Part shown: positions 7,920-16,731 of the stretch, one piece after another | Layout: each line of letters starts with the position of its first letter | How positions within the stretch are numbered: position 1 is the first letter of the stretch | Assembly (NCBI RefSeq): GCF_019429525.1 | Contig: NZ_JAHXZL010000008.1 | Coordinates: 1-64,000, forward strand | DNA length: 64,000 bases | Direction: 5' to 3' | Source of the DNA: Sphingomonas folli | GTDB taxonomy: Bacteria > Pseudomonadota > Alphaproteobacteria > Sphingomonadales > Sphingomonadaceae | Notes under the pieces: generated by a model | What the model saw: only the letters and a program-made list of their open reading frames with translations | Databases searched by the model: none | Told to the model about the DNA's origin: nothing | Program-made: the position numbers and the translations under genes

Positions 7920-9203
7920 TCACGCGATGGCCGTGGCGCAAGCGGGAACGAGCTGCAGGGGAACGTCGTGCTCCGCAAGCCAGCTGCCTAGCCTGAGACT
8001 GCGCTCGTCCGTTACAGGGGCGTTCGCCAGCATAGGATGGGCAAGCTGCTGCATCATCAGCAGCTGCACCACCTGTAAAAGCTCGCCGATATCGCCGTCG
8101 AGTGCGGGTAATCGCGCCAACTCCGCCCCGCTTGCCGGACCGGTGGCAAGCCGCTCCAGCACCGGCGTGTAGCTCGAGGCGGGGCCCTCAACCGACCCGA
8201 TCGGCGTCGTGAAGGTGACCGGACCGCGTCTGGGCGCAGCGGGCAAAGCGGTGAAGCGGGTTGAGGACAAGCTGGCGGCCACGATCGATCCGCTGACGCT
8301 GCGAGCTCCCTTCTGGAACAAGTCGGTGCGCTGGTGCGCGTTGCGGGCCATGTCCTTCAGGGTCTCCGCTAGCGCTGGCACAGCGGTGCGCCGGATCAGC
8401 CCCTGCAGGCCACCGGGCACCGATAGCGACGGGTCCAGATTGTTGAACACGTCCGCGCTGCCGATATAGGTCAGGCCTGACCCGGCGACCTGCTGATGCA
8501 CATTCGCCGAATGAGCGGGCTCCCAGTGATCGGTCAGGAACTCGTGCGCGAGATCGGCCGGTTGCCGCCGGGCCATGTTGGCGAGATGCCGGTGCATCGC
8601 CGGTTCTTCGGTGAAGGCCCCACCCGCGGCAACTTGCGCGAGCAGTCTCATTCCCGTCTGTGCCTGGCGAGTTGAGGGTCCGGGCATGTGATGCGCGCAA
8701 AGATTGAGCAGGTGCTGCAACGGCGCGAGCTGCGTCGAGCCGGGATGACACATGTAGTGAAGGTAGAACAATCCGCCCGGAATGAGGCATCGTGCTGCGA
8801 TGTCGATCAGGTGCTGCTGATCCTCGGCTGCGATCCAAGACCACACCCCGTGACAGGTGACGAAGTCGAACTGCTCTCCGCAGACGGCTCCGAACGACGC
8901 GAAATCGGCATGGACAAATTCGACGTTGCCGATGCCCGCCGCGGCTGCCGCCTGGCGCGCGGTGTCCAAATGCTCTTTGTTGAAATCGACGCCGACGAAA
9001 CGCGAGGTCGGATGGCAGGCAGCAGCGATCAGCAGGTTGACTCCTGCGCCACAGCCCAGCTCGCAGAGGGTGAAATCCCGCGCTACGTCGGGCGCCACGA
9101 TGCCTAGGAATCCGGCTACCGTGGCAAGCCAGAGCGGTTGCATCTCCTTGTAGAAGAAGGTCGGATAGCTGACGTCGGACACATAGCCGGCGGTCCTTGT
9201 CAC
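7920..9203 (-). CDS. SAM-dependent methyltransferase with regulatory domain
   Basis: A 427-residue protein. Residues about 44-60 (FTLCELGCGAGVNLL) are the class I SAM-binding motif, followed by VGVDFNKEHLDTAR as the acidic loop and FDFVTCHGVWSWI as motif post-I. After about residue 215 the protein continues with the region found in the predicted methyltransferase regulatory domain family (PF10119 type), including FLTDHWEPAHSANVHQQVA. The C-terminal 150 residues are winged-helix-like. Its start overlaps the LysR gene stop by four bases (ATGA), so the two are translationally coupled and form one operon. The substrate is unknown. It sits next to siderophore uptake genes but faces the other way. 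Confidence 0.8.
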   Translation of the reverse strand: MTRTAGYVSDVSYPTFFYKEMQPLWLATVAGFLGIVAPDVARDFTLCELGCGAGVNLLIAAACHPTSRFVGVDFNKEHLDTARQAAAAAGIGNVEFVHADFASFGAVCGEQFDFVTCHGVWSWIAAEDQQHLIDIAARCLIPGGLFYLHYMCHPGSTQLAPLQHLLNLCAHHMPGPSTRQAQTGMRLLAQVAAGGAFTEEPAMHRHLANMARRQPADLAHEFLTDHWEPAHSANVHQQVAGSGLTYIGSADVFNNLDPSLSVPGGLQGLIRRTAVPALAETLKDMARNAHQRTDLFQKGARSVSGSIVAASLSSTRFTALPAAPRRGPVTFTTPIGSVEGPASSYTPVLERLATGPASGAELARLPALDGDIGELLQVVQLLMMQQLAHPMLANAPVTDERSLRLGSWLAEHDVPLQLVPACATAIA

Positions 9204-10228
9204 GAAGCGAGGCCCAGCTGGGGTGTGGCGAAGCGCTTCGCTTGGGCGACAAGGTCCGGCTGACCAGAGGCCAGCATGTCAGTGAGCCACTGGGTAGCCG
9301 CGTCGCGGACGCTGCGCTCATGCACCAGCGCCCAATAGCCGAAACCCGCTATTTCGTCAGGTGCGGAAAGACAGGCGAGGTTGTGCAGGTTCGCGAACCG
9401 GTTTGCGGCTCGCGAAGGCATGGTCAGGATCGCATCGCTGCCGCCAATCAGGTCAGGCGCAGCGTAGAAGTAGGGCACGCGCACCAGAACCTGACGGCGG
9501 GCGCTCAGCTCCGCCAGGCAGGTGTCAACGTGATCATACCCGGCAGCACCGATGCTGATCGCGATATGTGGCCAAGCGAGATAATCGTGGAACGACAACG
9601 CGGTGGCACCGGATGACAACAGCGGATGATCCCGCCTCAGGATCACTGACTGGGTCTCCTGGAACAATGGGCGAGCATGAGCCACCGCTTGATCGGGATT
9701 GAACCCATGCACGATGATGTCGATCTCGCCAGCGGCAAGCTTCTGAAACATGTCCTCGCTATACGGTGTCACATCGATGCGGCAGGCCGGTGCGACGGCT
9801 TGGATCGAGGGGAGCATCGGACTAAGGACCGACAGGACGCCGTAGTCGCTTGCCGCGACAGTGAAGCGCCGGTCCAGCGTGGCGGGGCTGAACGTGGCCG
9901 GCTGAAGAAGGGTCGACGTGGTCGCCAGCCAAGCCTCCAGGGGCTGCGCTAGCTCTGCTCCGCGTTGCGTCAACGCCATCCTACCACCTGAACGCACCAG
10001 AAGCGGGTCGGCGAGGGCGGCACGGAGCTGACCCAGCGAACGACTGACCGTCGGCTGGCTGACGCCCATGCGCTTCGCCGCCCGGCTGATACTTCGAGTT
10101 TGCAGCAGGATCGCGAGGGTCGTGAGCAGGTTGGCGTCGACTGGCTTGATCGGTGAGGTTCCTTGCGAGTGAGCCGCAATATCTATGTGCAGCGAAGTAC
10201 GACAGAGGCGAACAGCGATAGCCACCAT
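9200..10228 (-). CDS. LysR-family transcriptional regulator
   Basis: A protein of about 342 residues with the LysR helix-turn-helix LLTTLAILLQTRSISRAAKR followed by MGVSQPTVSRSLGQLRAAL and DPLLVRSGGRMALT. The periplasmic-binding-like effector domain follows (RRFTVAASDYGVLSVLSPML). The first 30 residues before the HTH are longer than usual. ATG 10228 is chosen; a TTG at 10237 is the other option, and neither has a strong ribosome binding site. It overlaps the downstream methyltransferase by four bases. The upstream region is shared with the riboswitch-controlled TonB receptor and contains a 22-bp palindrome, so the LysR protein or another regulator may control both directions. Confidence 0.85.
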   Translation of the reverse strand: MVAIAVRLCRTSLHIDIAAHSQGTSPIKPVDANLLTTLAILLQTRSISRAAKRMGVSQPTVSRSLGQLRAALADPLLVRSGGRMALTQRGAELAQPLEAWLATTSTLLQPATFSPATLDRRFTVAASDYGVLSVLSPMLPSIQAVAPACRIDVTPYSEDMFQKLAAGEIDIIVHGFNPDQAVAHARPLFQETQSVILRRDHPLLSSGATALSFHDYLAWPHIAISIGAAGYDHVDTCLAELSARRQVLVRVPYFYAAPDLIGGSDAILTMPSRAANRFANLHNLACLSAPDEIAGFGYWALVHERSVRDAATQWLTDMLASGQPDLVAQAKRFATPQLGLAS

Positions 10229-10315
10229 TCGACACAAACCTCTGTCCGCTTAGGAGCGGCCGGCAGCGAGCGTTGGACGCTGAGGTGACTGGTTCGCCGT
10301 ACGACTAGGTGCTGA

Positions 10316-10337
10316 CATATAAAGATATCTTTATATG
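10316..10337. promoter_or_regulatory. 22-bp perfect palindromic operator upstream of B12 riboswitch
   Basis: The half-site CATATAAAGAT is followed directly by its exact reverse complement, giving a perfect 22-bp palindrome in an AT-rich island of otherwise GC-rich DNA. It lies 34 bases before the riboswitch P1 stem and overlaps or flanks a TTGACG (10341) and several TATA-like boxes, so it should cover the receptor promoter. From memory, ArsR-type SAH/methionine regulators (SahR) use similar AAAGAT-ATCTTT operators; this match is not verified. Confidence 0.65.
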
Positions 10338-10371
10338 ATCTTGACGCGCCTTGCTGGCTCGCCGATGCGAC

Positions 10372-10550
10372 GCAGGTCAAGGTTCTTCGGTCGGCTCGCC
10401 GCGCCGAAGCTAAGACGGGAAGCCGGTGCGATGCCGGCGCTGCCCCCGCAACTGTGAGCGGCGAGCAGGTGGTCGCTCCGTGTCACTGGTCGCTTGAGCG
10501 GCCGGGAAGGCCAGACCATCCGCACCGACCCGCGAGCCAGGAGACCTGCC
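10372..10550 (+). promoter_or_regulatory. Cobalamin (B12) riboswitch aptamer
   Basis: All hallmark elements are present in order. The P1 arm GCAGGTC (10372-10378) pairs with GACCTGC (10543-10549). GACGGGAAGCCGGTGCGA is followed by GCCGGCGCTGCCCCCGCAAC, which contains the CCGCAAC core, and then GGGAAGGCC. The B12 box reads AGCCAGGAGACCTGCC (10535-10550). The aptamer is about 179 nt, normal for the class. It precedes the TonB receptor at 10669 by about 118 nt and should lower its expression when adenosyl- or other cobalamin is plentiful. Confidence 0.95.
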
Positions 10551-10647
10551 TCGACGCCATAACGTCCACCGGCGGGGTGCCCGGTCTGGCCGCTCGCATG
10601 CCGCGGCCGGGCCTCCCGTCCGCGCGCGCCGGTGTCTGGTCCGCGTG

Positions 10648-10665
10648 CCCCGTCCTTCATCGGGG
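10648..10665 (+). promoter_or_regulatory. SD-sequestering hairpin, likely riboswitch expression platform
   Basis: CCCCG (10648-10652) can pair with CGGGG (10661-10665) across an eight-base loop. The CGGGG arm is also the only Shine-Dalgarno-like sequence before ATG 10669. Folding would hide it from ribosomes, consistent with translational control by the upstream cobalamin aptamer. Confidence 0.45.
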
Positions 10666-10668
10666 TAT

Positions 10669-12843
10669 ATGAAGATGATCGACACCTACCGCCCGGCGAC
10701 GCATGTCGCCGCGCTGCTGCTCGTCACCTGTTCCTCCGGCGCGCTGGCACAGGACGACTTTCGCGTACCGCCGTGCGACGACATCCTGGTGGTCGGCCGC
10801 GGCGACGGCGCGCTCGGCCGACCGAGCGCGACCGGCAGCCGCCTCGGCCTCACGCCGCTCGAACTGCCCGCCAGCGTCGCGACCGTCGACGGCGACGTGA
10901 TCCGTGCCCGCGGCGATCTTACCGTCGTCGAGGCGGTGTCGCGCGCGCCCGGCATCACCGCCGCGGCCAATGCCGGGAACGGCAACACCGCGCTCGCCGC
11001 GCGCGGCTTCGTCGGCCAGGGCTCGGTGCTGCAACTGGTCGACGGCATCCGGCTGTTCCCGGTCGCCGGCACGATCACCTTCCCGACCGATCCCTGGACC
11101 GTCGACCGGATCGAGGTGCTGACCGGTCCCGCCTCGGTGCTCTACGGCCAGGGCGCGCTCGGCGGCGCGGTCAACGTCGTCTCGCGCACGCAGAGCGACA
11201 CTGCACGCTACGACGCGGAGCTGAGCTATGGCGCGCAGGACACATGGCATGTCGCGGCGGGGGCGGGCGGTCCGCTCGGGGAGATGCTGGGCTACAGGCT
11301 GGACGCGAGCTACCGTCGCTCGGACGGTTGGGTCGACCGCGGCGACAACCACAGCCTGGCGCTGTCAGGCGCGCTGCGCCTCGGGCCGAGTGAGCGCCTC
11401 ACCCTCACGCTGCGCGGCGACTATGGCGACGTCGCGCCGATGCGCTACTGGGGCACGCCGCTGATCGACGGCCGGCTTGATCCGCGCAACCGGCGCCGCA
11501 ACTACGCCGTCGCCGACGCCGACATCCGCTTCCGCGACGATCGCCAGACGCTCGTCGCCGAGTGGGCGGTCAGCGACGCGGTGACGCTCACCAACGCCGC
11601 CTATCGGCTCGCCAGCAAGCGCAGCTGGTACGACCTCGAGAGTTACGCCTGGGCGCCGGCGGACGGTCGGCCGAACGGCGTTATCGAACGCTCGGACAAT
11701 CTCGGCATCGTTCAGGACATCGCGCAGTACGGTGACCAGGCCAGCGTGAAGCTGAGCACACCGCTGCGAGGTGGCCTCGCCAACGACCTGGTGCTCGGCG
11801 CCGAGGTCAATCGCGTGAACCTGCGCTACTCGAACAACTTCGCCGTCGCGGATCAGGCGGATACGGTCGACCCTTTCACTTTCGCTCCCGGTATGCTGGA
11901 GGACCGCGCGGCGACGCTGCCGCGCTATCGCACGACCACGACCGAGTGGAGCATCTTCGGCGAGGACCGGCTGCGGCTGTCGCATCGGCTCTCGCTGGTC
12001 GGCGGCTTCCGCTACGAGGAGGATGCGGTGCGCCGCCGCAACATCCTCTACGACGCGGCCGGAGCCCCAGTGGGCGAGGCGAACGCCTTCCCGGGCAGCG
12101 CGCGGGAGAAGAGGTTCCGCGACGCCACGTGGCGTGTCGGCACCGTCTACCAGCCCGCGCCGAGCATCTCGTTCTATGCGCAATATGCCACGGGCGTGGA
12201 TCCGGTCGGCACGCTGACCACCTTCACCACCAGCGCGACGCAGTTCGCCTTCACGAACGCCAAGGGCGATCAGGTCGAGGCGGGCGCCAAGGCATCGCTC
12301 CTCGGCGGACGCGTAAACGCGACACTCGCCAGCTATCGCATCGTCAAGAACGACCTAGTCGCGCAGCGCGTCACCAACGGTCCGCTCGAGCAGATCGGGC
12401 GGCAGTCGTCGAAGGGGATCGAGGCGGCGCTGTCGCTCGCGCTCGCCCCGGGGTTCTCGATAGAGGCGAATGGGACGGTGCTTGACGCCCGCTTCGACGA
12501 CTTCCTTAGCGGCAACGCGGATCTCTCCGGCAACACGCCGCCGAACGTGCCCGAGCGCGCCGGCAACCTTTGGCTCACCTGGGAGAGCCGCCGCGGCGTG
12601 CGCGCGCAGGCGGGGTTGCGCCACGTCGGTGCGCGCTTCGTCGACTCGGCCAACAGCGCGCGCGTGCCGGCCTATACCGTCGCTGACGGCAGCCTCTCGT
12701 TCGCGATCACGCCGGCGCTCGCGGGCGACGTGCGCGTCTACAACCTGTTCGACACCCGCTACGTGACCTCGACCTACGGCGCGGCGCAGTGGCTGCTCGG
12801 CCGGCCGCGCTCGCTCGACGTCGCGCTGCGCGCGCGGCTGTGA
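10669..12843 (+). CDS. TonB-dependent receptor under cobalamin riboswitch
   Basis: An outer-membrane receptor of about 724 residues. The signal peptide includes HVAALLLVTCSSGALAQ; the start may be ATG 10669 or 10675. The plug shows LPASVATVDGDVIRARGDLT, FVGQGSVLQLVDGIRLFPVA and VDRIEVLTGPASVLYGQGAL with GGAVNVVSR. The barrel ends with GDVRVYNLFDTRYVTSTYGA and ALRARL. By sequence style it resembles ferric-siderophore (FhuA/FpvA-type) receptors more than classical BtuB. However, it follows a complete B12 riboswitch, so the cargo is most likely cobalamin or a related corrinoid. The next gene is a PepSY membrane protein remnant, a partner usually seen with siderophore receptors, so the ligand is an open question. 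Confidence 0.9.
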   Translation: MKMIDTYRPATHVAALLLVTCSSGALAQDDFRVPPCDDILVVGRGDGALGRPSATGSRLGLTPLELPASVATVDGDVIRARGDLTVVEAVSRAPGITAAANAGNGNTALAARGFVGQGSVLQLVDGIRLFPVAGTITFPTDPWTVDRIEVLTGPASVLYGQGALGGAVNVVSRTQSDTARYDAELSYGAQDTWHVAAGAGGPLGEMLGYRLDASYRRSDGWVDRGDNHSLALSGALRLGPSERLTLTLRGDYGDVAPMRYWGTPLIDGRLDPRNRRRNYAVADADIRFRDDRQTLVAEWAVSDAVTLTNAAYRLASKRSWYDLESYAWAPADGRPNGVIERSDNLGIVQDIAQYGDQASVKLSTPLRGGLANDLVLGAEVNRVNLRYSNNFAVADQADTVDPFTFAPGMLEDRAATLPRYRTTTTEWSIFGEDRLRLSHRLSLVGGFRYEEDAVRRRNILYDAAGAPVGEANAFPGSAREKRFRDATWRVGTVYQPAPSISFYAQYATGVDPVGTLTTFTTSATQFAFTNAKGDQVEAGAKASLLGGRVNATLASYRIVKNDLVAQRVTNGPLEQIGRQSSKGIEAALSLALAPGFSIEANGTVLDARFDDFLSGNADLSGNTPPNVPERAGNLWLTWESRRGVRAQAGLRHVGARFVDSANSARVPAYTVADGSLSFAITPALAGDVRVYNLFDTRYVTSTYGAAQWLLGRPRSLDVALRARL

Positions 12844-12844
12844 G

Positions 12845-14340
12845 ATGTCGCGCTCATCCTGCCACCGGCGGCCAAGCGCTGGCTGTACCTGATCCACCGA
12901 TGGATCGGCGTGGCCAGCTGCCTGCTCTTCCTCATGTGGTTCCTGTCCGGGCTGGTGATGCTCTACGTCCCGTACCCGACACTCACTAACGGCGAGGCGT
13001 TGGCCGGCCAGCAGCCGATCGACTGGCGCCAGGTGCACGTACCTCCACGGTAGGCCGAGCAGCTCGCTGGCTTGCCCGAACAGCCGCGCGCGATGCGGCT
13101 GGAGATGATGGCAGGCCGTTCAGTGTGGCGCGTGACTGGGAGAGCAGGCGAGCTCGTGACGATCGACGCCGAGACCGCGACGCCGGTTCGTAACGTCGGC
13201 AGCGCGGGGGCCGCGCGGATCGCGTCCGCCTTTGGTCGCGCACCGGTCGCCGGCATCGCACCCGTGGAGCGCGACCAGTGGACCGTCGCCGGACGCTATG
13301 ATCCGCATCGACCGCTCTGGCGTGCGGCGCTGAAAGGGTCAGGCGGTCGTGCGCTCTACGTCTCCAGCCACACCGGCGCGGTGCTGCTCGACACCCACGC
13401 GCACGAGCGCTTCTGGAATTGGCTCGGCGCGGTGCCGCACTGGATCTACCCCACGGTGCTGCGCCAGCATCCGGAGGGCTGGCGGCAGGTGGTCATCTGG
13501 GTAGCGGGCCCGTGCGTGCTCGCCGCGATCACGGGCATGTGGATCGGCCTTTTGCGCGTTCGGCTCGGACAACGCCGCTTCAAGGGTGGGCGCGCGACAC
13601 CGTACCGCGGATGGATGCTCTGGCACCATGCCGCCGGCCTTACAGGTGGCGTGATGCTGACTTTCTGGATCGTGAGCGGGTGGCTGTCGGTTGATCCCGG
13701 ACACCTCTTCCGCGGTTCCGGCCTGAACGATCGCGCCCTTGCACGCTACGAACGCGTGGAGCTGCCGCCAATCGATCTTGCACGAGTTACTGCTGCCGGA
13801 CCTACCGGCATCGTGCGTCTAGAGGTTATCCGTGCCGCCGGGCTGGTCTCGTTTGAACTGCGTAGCCGCAAAAGGCGTCTCGTCGTCGTCGCTGGCCGCG
13901 ACAGCTACTCACCAAGCGTGACCCGCTTCGTGGGTGCGGCGCGCGAGCTGGTACATGGCGGCGACGCGGCGCGGGTGACCAGGCTTACTGCTCCCGATTT
14001 CTATTGGTACGGCATCGATGCCGAGCCACAGCTGCCCGCCCTGCGGCTACGCTTTAATGATCCAGTCGCGACGTGGCTGTACCTGGATCCGGCCACCGGC
14101 GCGGTGCTCGGTAGCATCGATCGGCGTGGCCGCGCGTACCGAGTTGCCTATGATCTGCTGCACCGCTGGGACGCCACTGCGCTGATTACGAACCGGCCTG
14201 TACGCCTAGCCTGGATCTGGCTCTTCTCAATCGCCGGAGTTGTCACCTCTGCAAGCGGCGTCTTGCTGGCGTGGCGGCGGCTCGAGCGAACATCCCGGGA
14301 AAATAAGCAGAGCATACCCTCGCTGCACACTGCGGCTTGA
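12845..14340 (+). pseudogene. PepSY-associated TM helix protein, interrupted by stop
   Basis: The frame reads LPPAAKRWLYLIHRWIGVAS then CLLFLMWFLSGLVMLYVPYP, the conserved first helix of PepSY/PiuB-type membrane proteins. It then hits TAG at 13051-13053 and continues in the same frame to 14340 with NWLGAVPHWIYPTVLRQHPE, a second helix AITGMWIGLL, a third helix (GGVMLTFWIVSGWLSV) and a last helix before the C-terminus. No ATG, GTG or TTG lies in this frame between the receptor stop and the first helix. The ATG at 12845 is one base out of frame, suggesting a second lesion (or a CTG start). The family helps siderophore reduction or release in the inner membrane. A truncated protein from TTG 13072 or ATG 13093 is possible but would lack helix 1. 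Confidence 0.75.
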
Positions 14341-14426
14341 ACAGCTTTCTCGCCGATGGCTCATAACGCTTCGAAGCCCATCACCGCCGCGGTCATCATC
14401 GCATGTGAGCTGAGAAGGAGAGTCCG

Positions 14427-14564
14427 ATGCCCGACGGAGTGAGTTCAACGGATGCACGGCGCGCTCGGGTGCGCCGGCGCGATCCGCTCTGCACCGCCGT
14501 TTTACTGGACGGCTTCCAATGTAAGAAGGATACCGAAGAGGCACATCATTGGTTTCGGCGGTAG
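14427..14564 (+). CDS. 45-residue Cys/His-containing small protein, unknown
   Basis: ATG 14427 has an AGGAGA ribosome binding site six bases upstream. The product begins MPDGVSSTDARRARVRRRDP and has Cys residues at 22 and 32 and a His-His near residue 40 (TEEAHHWF). The basic RRDPLC start and the late AHH loosely resemble the front of an HNH nuclease or a zinc-binding knuckle, but the protein is too short for either. It may be a truncated gene. The surrounding stretch, 14341-14698, contains nothing else I can support. Confidence 0.35.
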   Translation: MPDGVSSTDARRARVRRRDPLCTAVLLDGFQCKKDTEEAHHWFRR

Positions 14565-14698
14565 GCGAGCGATTTGCGAGAGCGTGAGGAGCACATGCAG
14601 GGAGTCTGCTCATCGTGCCACGCCGACGCGCACCGCTGGCCAGGACGCTTTCCACCAGACCTGCCCTTGCATGAGCCGTTCCGGCTAGACGTGATTGG

Positions 14699-16711
14699 TT
14701 GGCCGCGGCGCGAGGACTAAGCGACTTGGTGTCAGAACCGACCGGTTGTGACACTTGCTGGTGTAGGCTCGTCCGAAAAGCCAGGGGTGCGCAGGACCCG
14801 GTTTTCCATCAGCCCACCTTCAGTGCCGATACTCCTGTTGGCAAGATCCTATCGAGTCTGAAAGCCACCACAAAGCTGGCACCGCTCGAGGCGATGGCTC
14901 AGCTTACGGAAGACGAAGAAGGTCGGCTCGCCCAGCTTAATGAGGACTTGGCGCGCGACCCCCTTCGCGCCGCAACCGAGCAGCGCGCCGCCGCACAGAC
15001 CCTGCAGCGTTTCTCGGATGACTTGGCAGTCACGCTCGCCAAGACAGCTGATGAGCCGCTTTCGAGCTTGCTGGCCCTAGCGGAGGACGCGCGCGATAAG
15101 CGTGCTGCCGCGAAGTTAGCAGCCGAAACCGCGTTCGGCGACGCGGTAATTCCAAGCGTCGGCGGTAACATCTGGCGCGCCCTCTGGGAAGCGGCGAGAC
15201 GCTACTCGGTCGAGGTGGCTTATCGTGGACACCAGTTCCCACCTTCCACGACCGATGCGCATTGCGTGCTGTCCCTACAGACGCTGCCAGAGGACGCGTT
15301 GGCCCGGATGAGCGCGTTCGAGCGCTTCGTGCAGGCTGATACCGAGAAGGAAGCCGGCCAAGCAGAACGCGACTTTCAGACTGCGCTGCGGGCACTTGAC
15401 GCCGCCCCGATCCGCATTGCCGCCTTTCCACTGCGCCGCCAGCTTACGCTTAAATCGAAAGCGACCGGGACAGCGGTGCTGCGTGCGCTCGCCACAGCGC
15501 GCCTGCGCCGGCGCATCGCAAACAATAGTGTGGACGAAACTGGCACGGTTCACATGCCCGACGCCGCTCCCGATCCGGTGCCGGCGATGCGCCAGGTTGT
15601 CATAGATATGCAGCGCTATGCCGGCGAACTGACGGCCGCGGCCGATCCCATTGGCCGCAAGGTGCTGGAAGACGAGCGTAATGCCCTGCGCGACCACAAG
15701 GCGCTCAACATGCTCTTGCCTAAAGTGCGCGTAGAGATCGATCGCCTGGTGCAACTCGCTCGATTGTCAAAGTGCTTGACCGAGACAACGACGAACGCGG
15801 TCACCTCTTTGGGCAACGGCATTGCCGATCAGGTCATCACGCCGCGCACGCGCGACCGCTTTCAGGAGGAAATCCAAAAGCTGGCAGCTAGCCGCGTGCG
15901 TGTCGATATCGTCCGTTCCGGCGGAAAATATGGATCGCCGCAATATCAAGTGAAATTGTTCGCTAACGACCGGGCGAAGGTGCATTCCGTACTAAGCGAG
16001 GGCGAGCAAACCTGCGTCGCCTTGGCCGTGTTCCTCGCCGAGCTGGCAACCGCCGGCCATTCGTCTTGCCTGGTGTTCGACGACCCAGTGTCGTCCTTGG
16101 ATCATCGCTGGCGCCGTAAGGTGGCCGAGCGCCCGACCGAAGAGGTGGCCGTCCGCCAGATCGTCGTGTTCACACACGATCTGGTATTTCTCAACGATTT
16201 ACAGACCCTTGCGCGCCAGCGTAGCGTTCCAATCAAAGAGATCTCCCTAACACAGACTGCCGTCGGTGCCGGAGTGGTCCACAAAGGACTTCCTTGGGCC
16301 GGACAGAAGATTCCCGAGCGATTAGACAATCTAGAGAAAGATGCCCGTGCCGCACGCCTGCTGTACGAGGCCCATGACGATGACGGGTATGCCGTTGCTG
16401 TAGCAAACTTTTACAACCGACTGCGCAGTACGTGGGAGCGCGCGCTCGAAGATCGAGCTTTTTGTAACGTCATCAACCGGCATCGCGACTACATCGATGC
16501 AAAGAACCTGAAGCGCGTAACCGTCCTTACCGAGACCGACACGGCATCCTGGGCTGCGGGATTTAAGATCTGTTGCGATATCACCAATGCCCACGATCCT
16601 TCACGAGGACGCAATGCATCACCTCTACCGCCCGACGATCTGCTGAAACACGTGGGGGAGTTGAAGGATTGGGCAGAAAATTTGCGGGTGCGTCAGGCTG
16701 CGATTGCCTAA
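14699..16711 (+). pseudogene. AAA/SMC-like ATPase (COG4694-like), 5'-truncated
   Basis: The open frame carries the C-terminal part of an ABC-type ATPase. It contains a coiled-coil-rich middle (residues about 50-370), the signature VLSEGEQTCVALAVFLAEL, the Walker B SSCLVFDDPVSSLDHRWRRK, and the H-loop VVFTHDLVFLNDL. The matching N-terminal lobe with the Walker A P-loop (GxxGxGKS) is absent. The first codon (TTG 14699) and the residues LSDLVSEPTGCDTCW are encoded by a palindrome (14729-14754), not by family sequence; recognisable homology begins near PVFHQPTFSADTPVGKILSS. Full-length relatives are RloC/PrrC-like or defence-associated ATPases with an N-terminal P-loop. Without it the product cannot bind ATP normally. 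The truncation point coincides with the palindrome. Confidence 0.7.
14729..14754. repeat. 26-bp palindrome, copy 1
   Basis: The pattern is GTGTCA-n-AACCG-nn-CGGTT-n-TGACAC. The arms are perfect except for the single n positions and the two central bases. It lies exactly at the 5' truncation of the AAA ATPase gene. A second copy differing at three positions lies at 16742. TCGTCCGA follows 10-12 bases after both copies. Confidence 0.75.
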
Positions 16712-16731
16712 CCCTACGCGCTAACAAGCGA

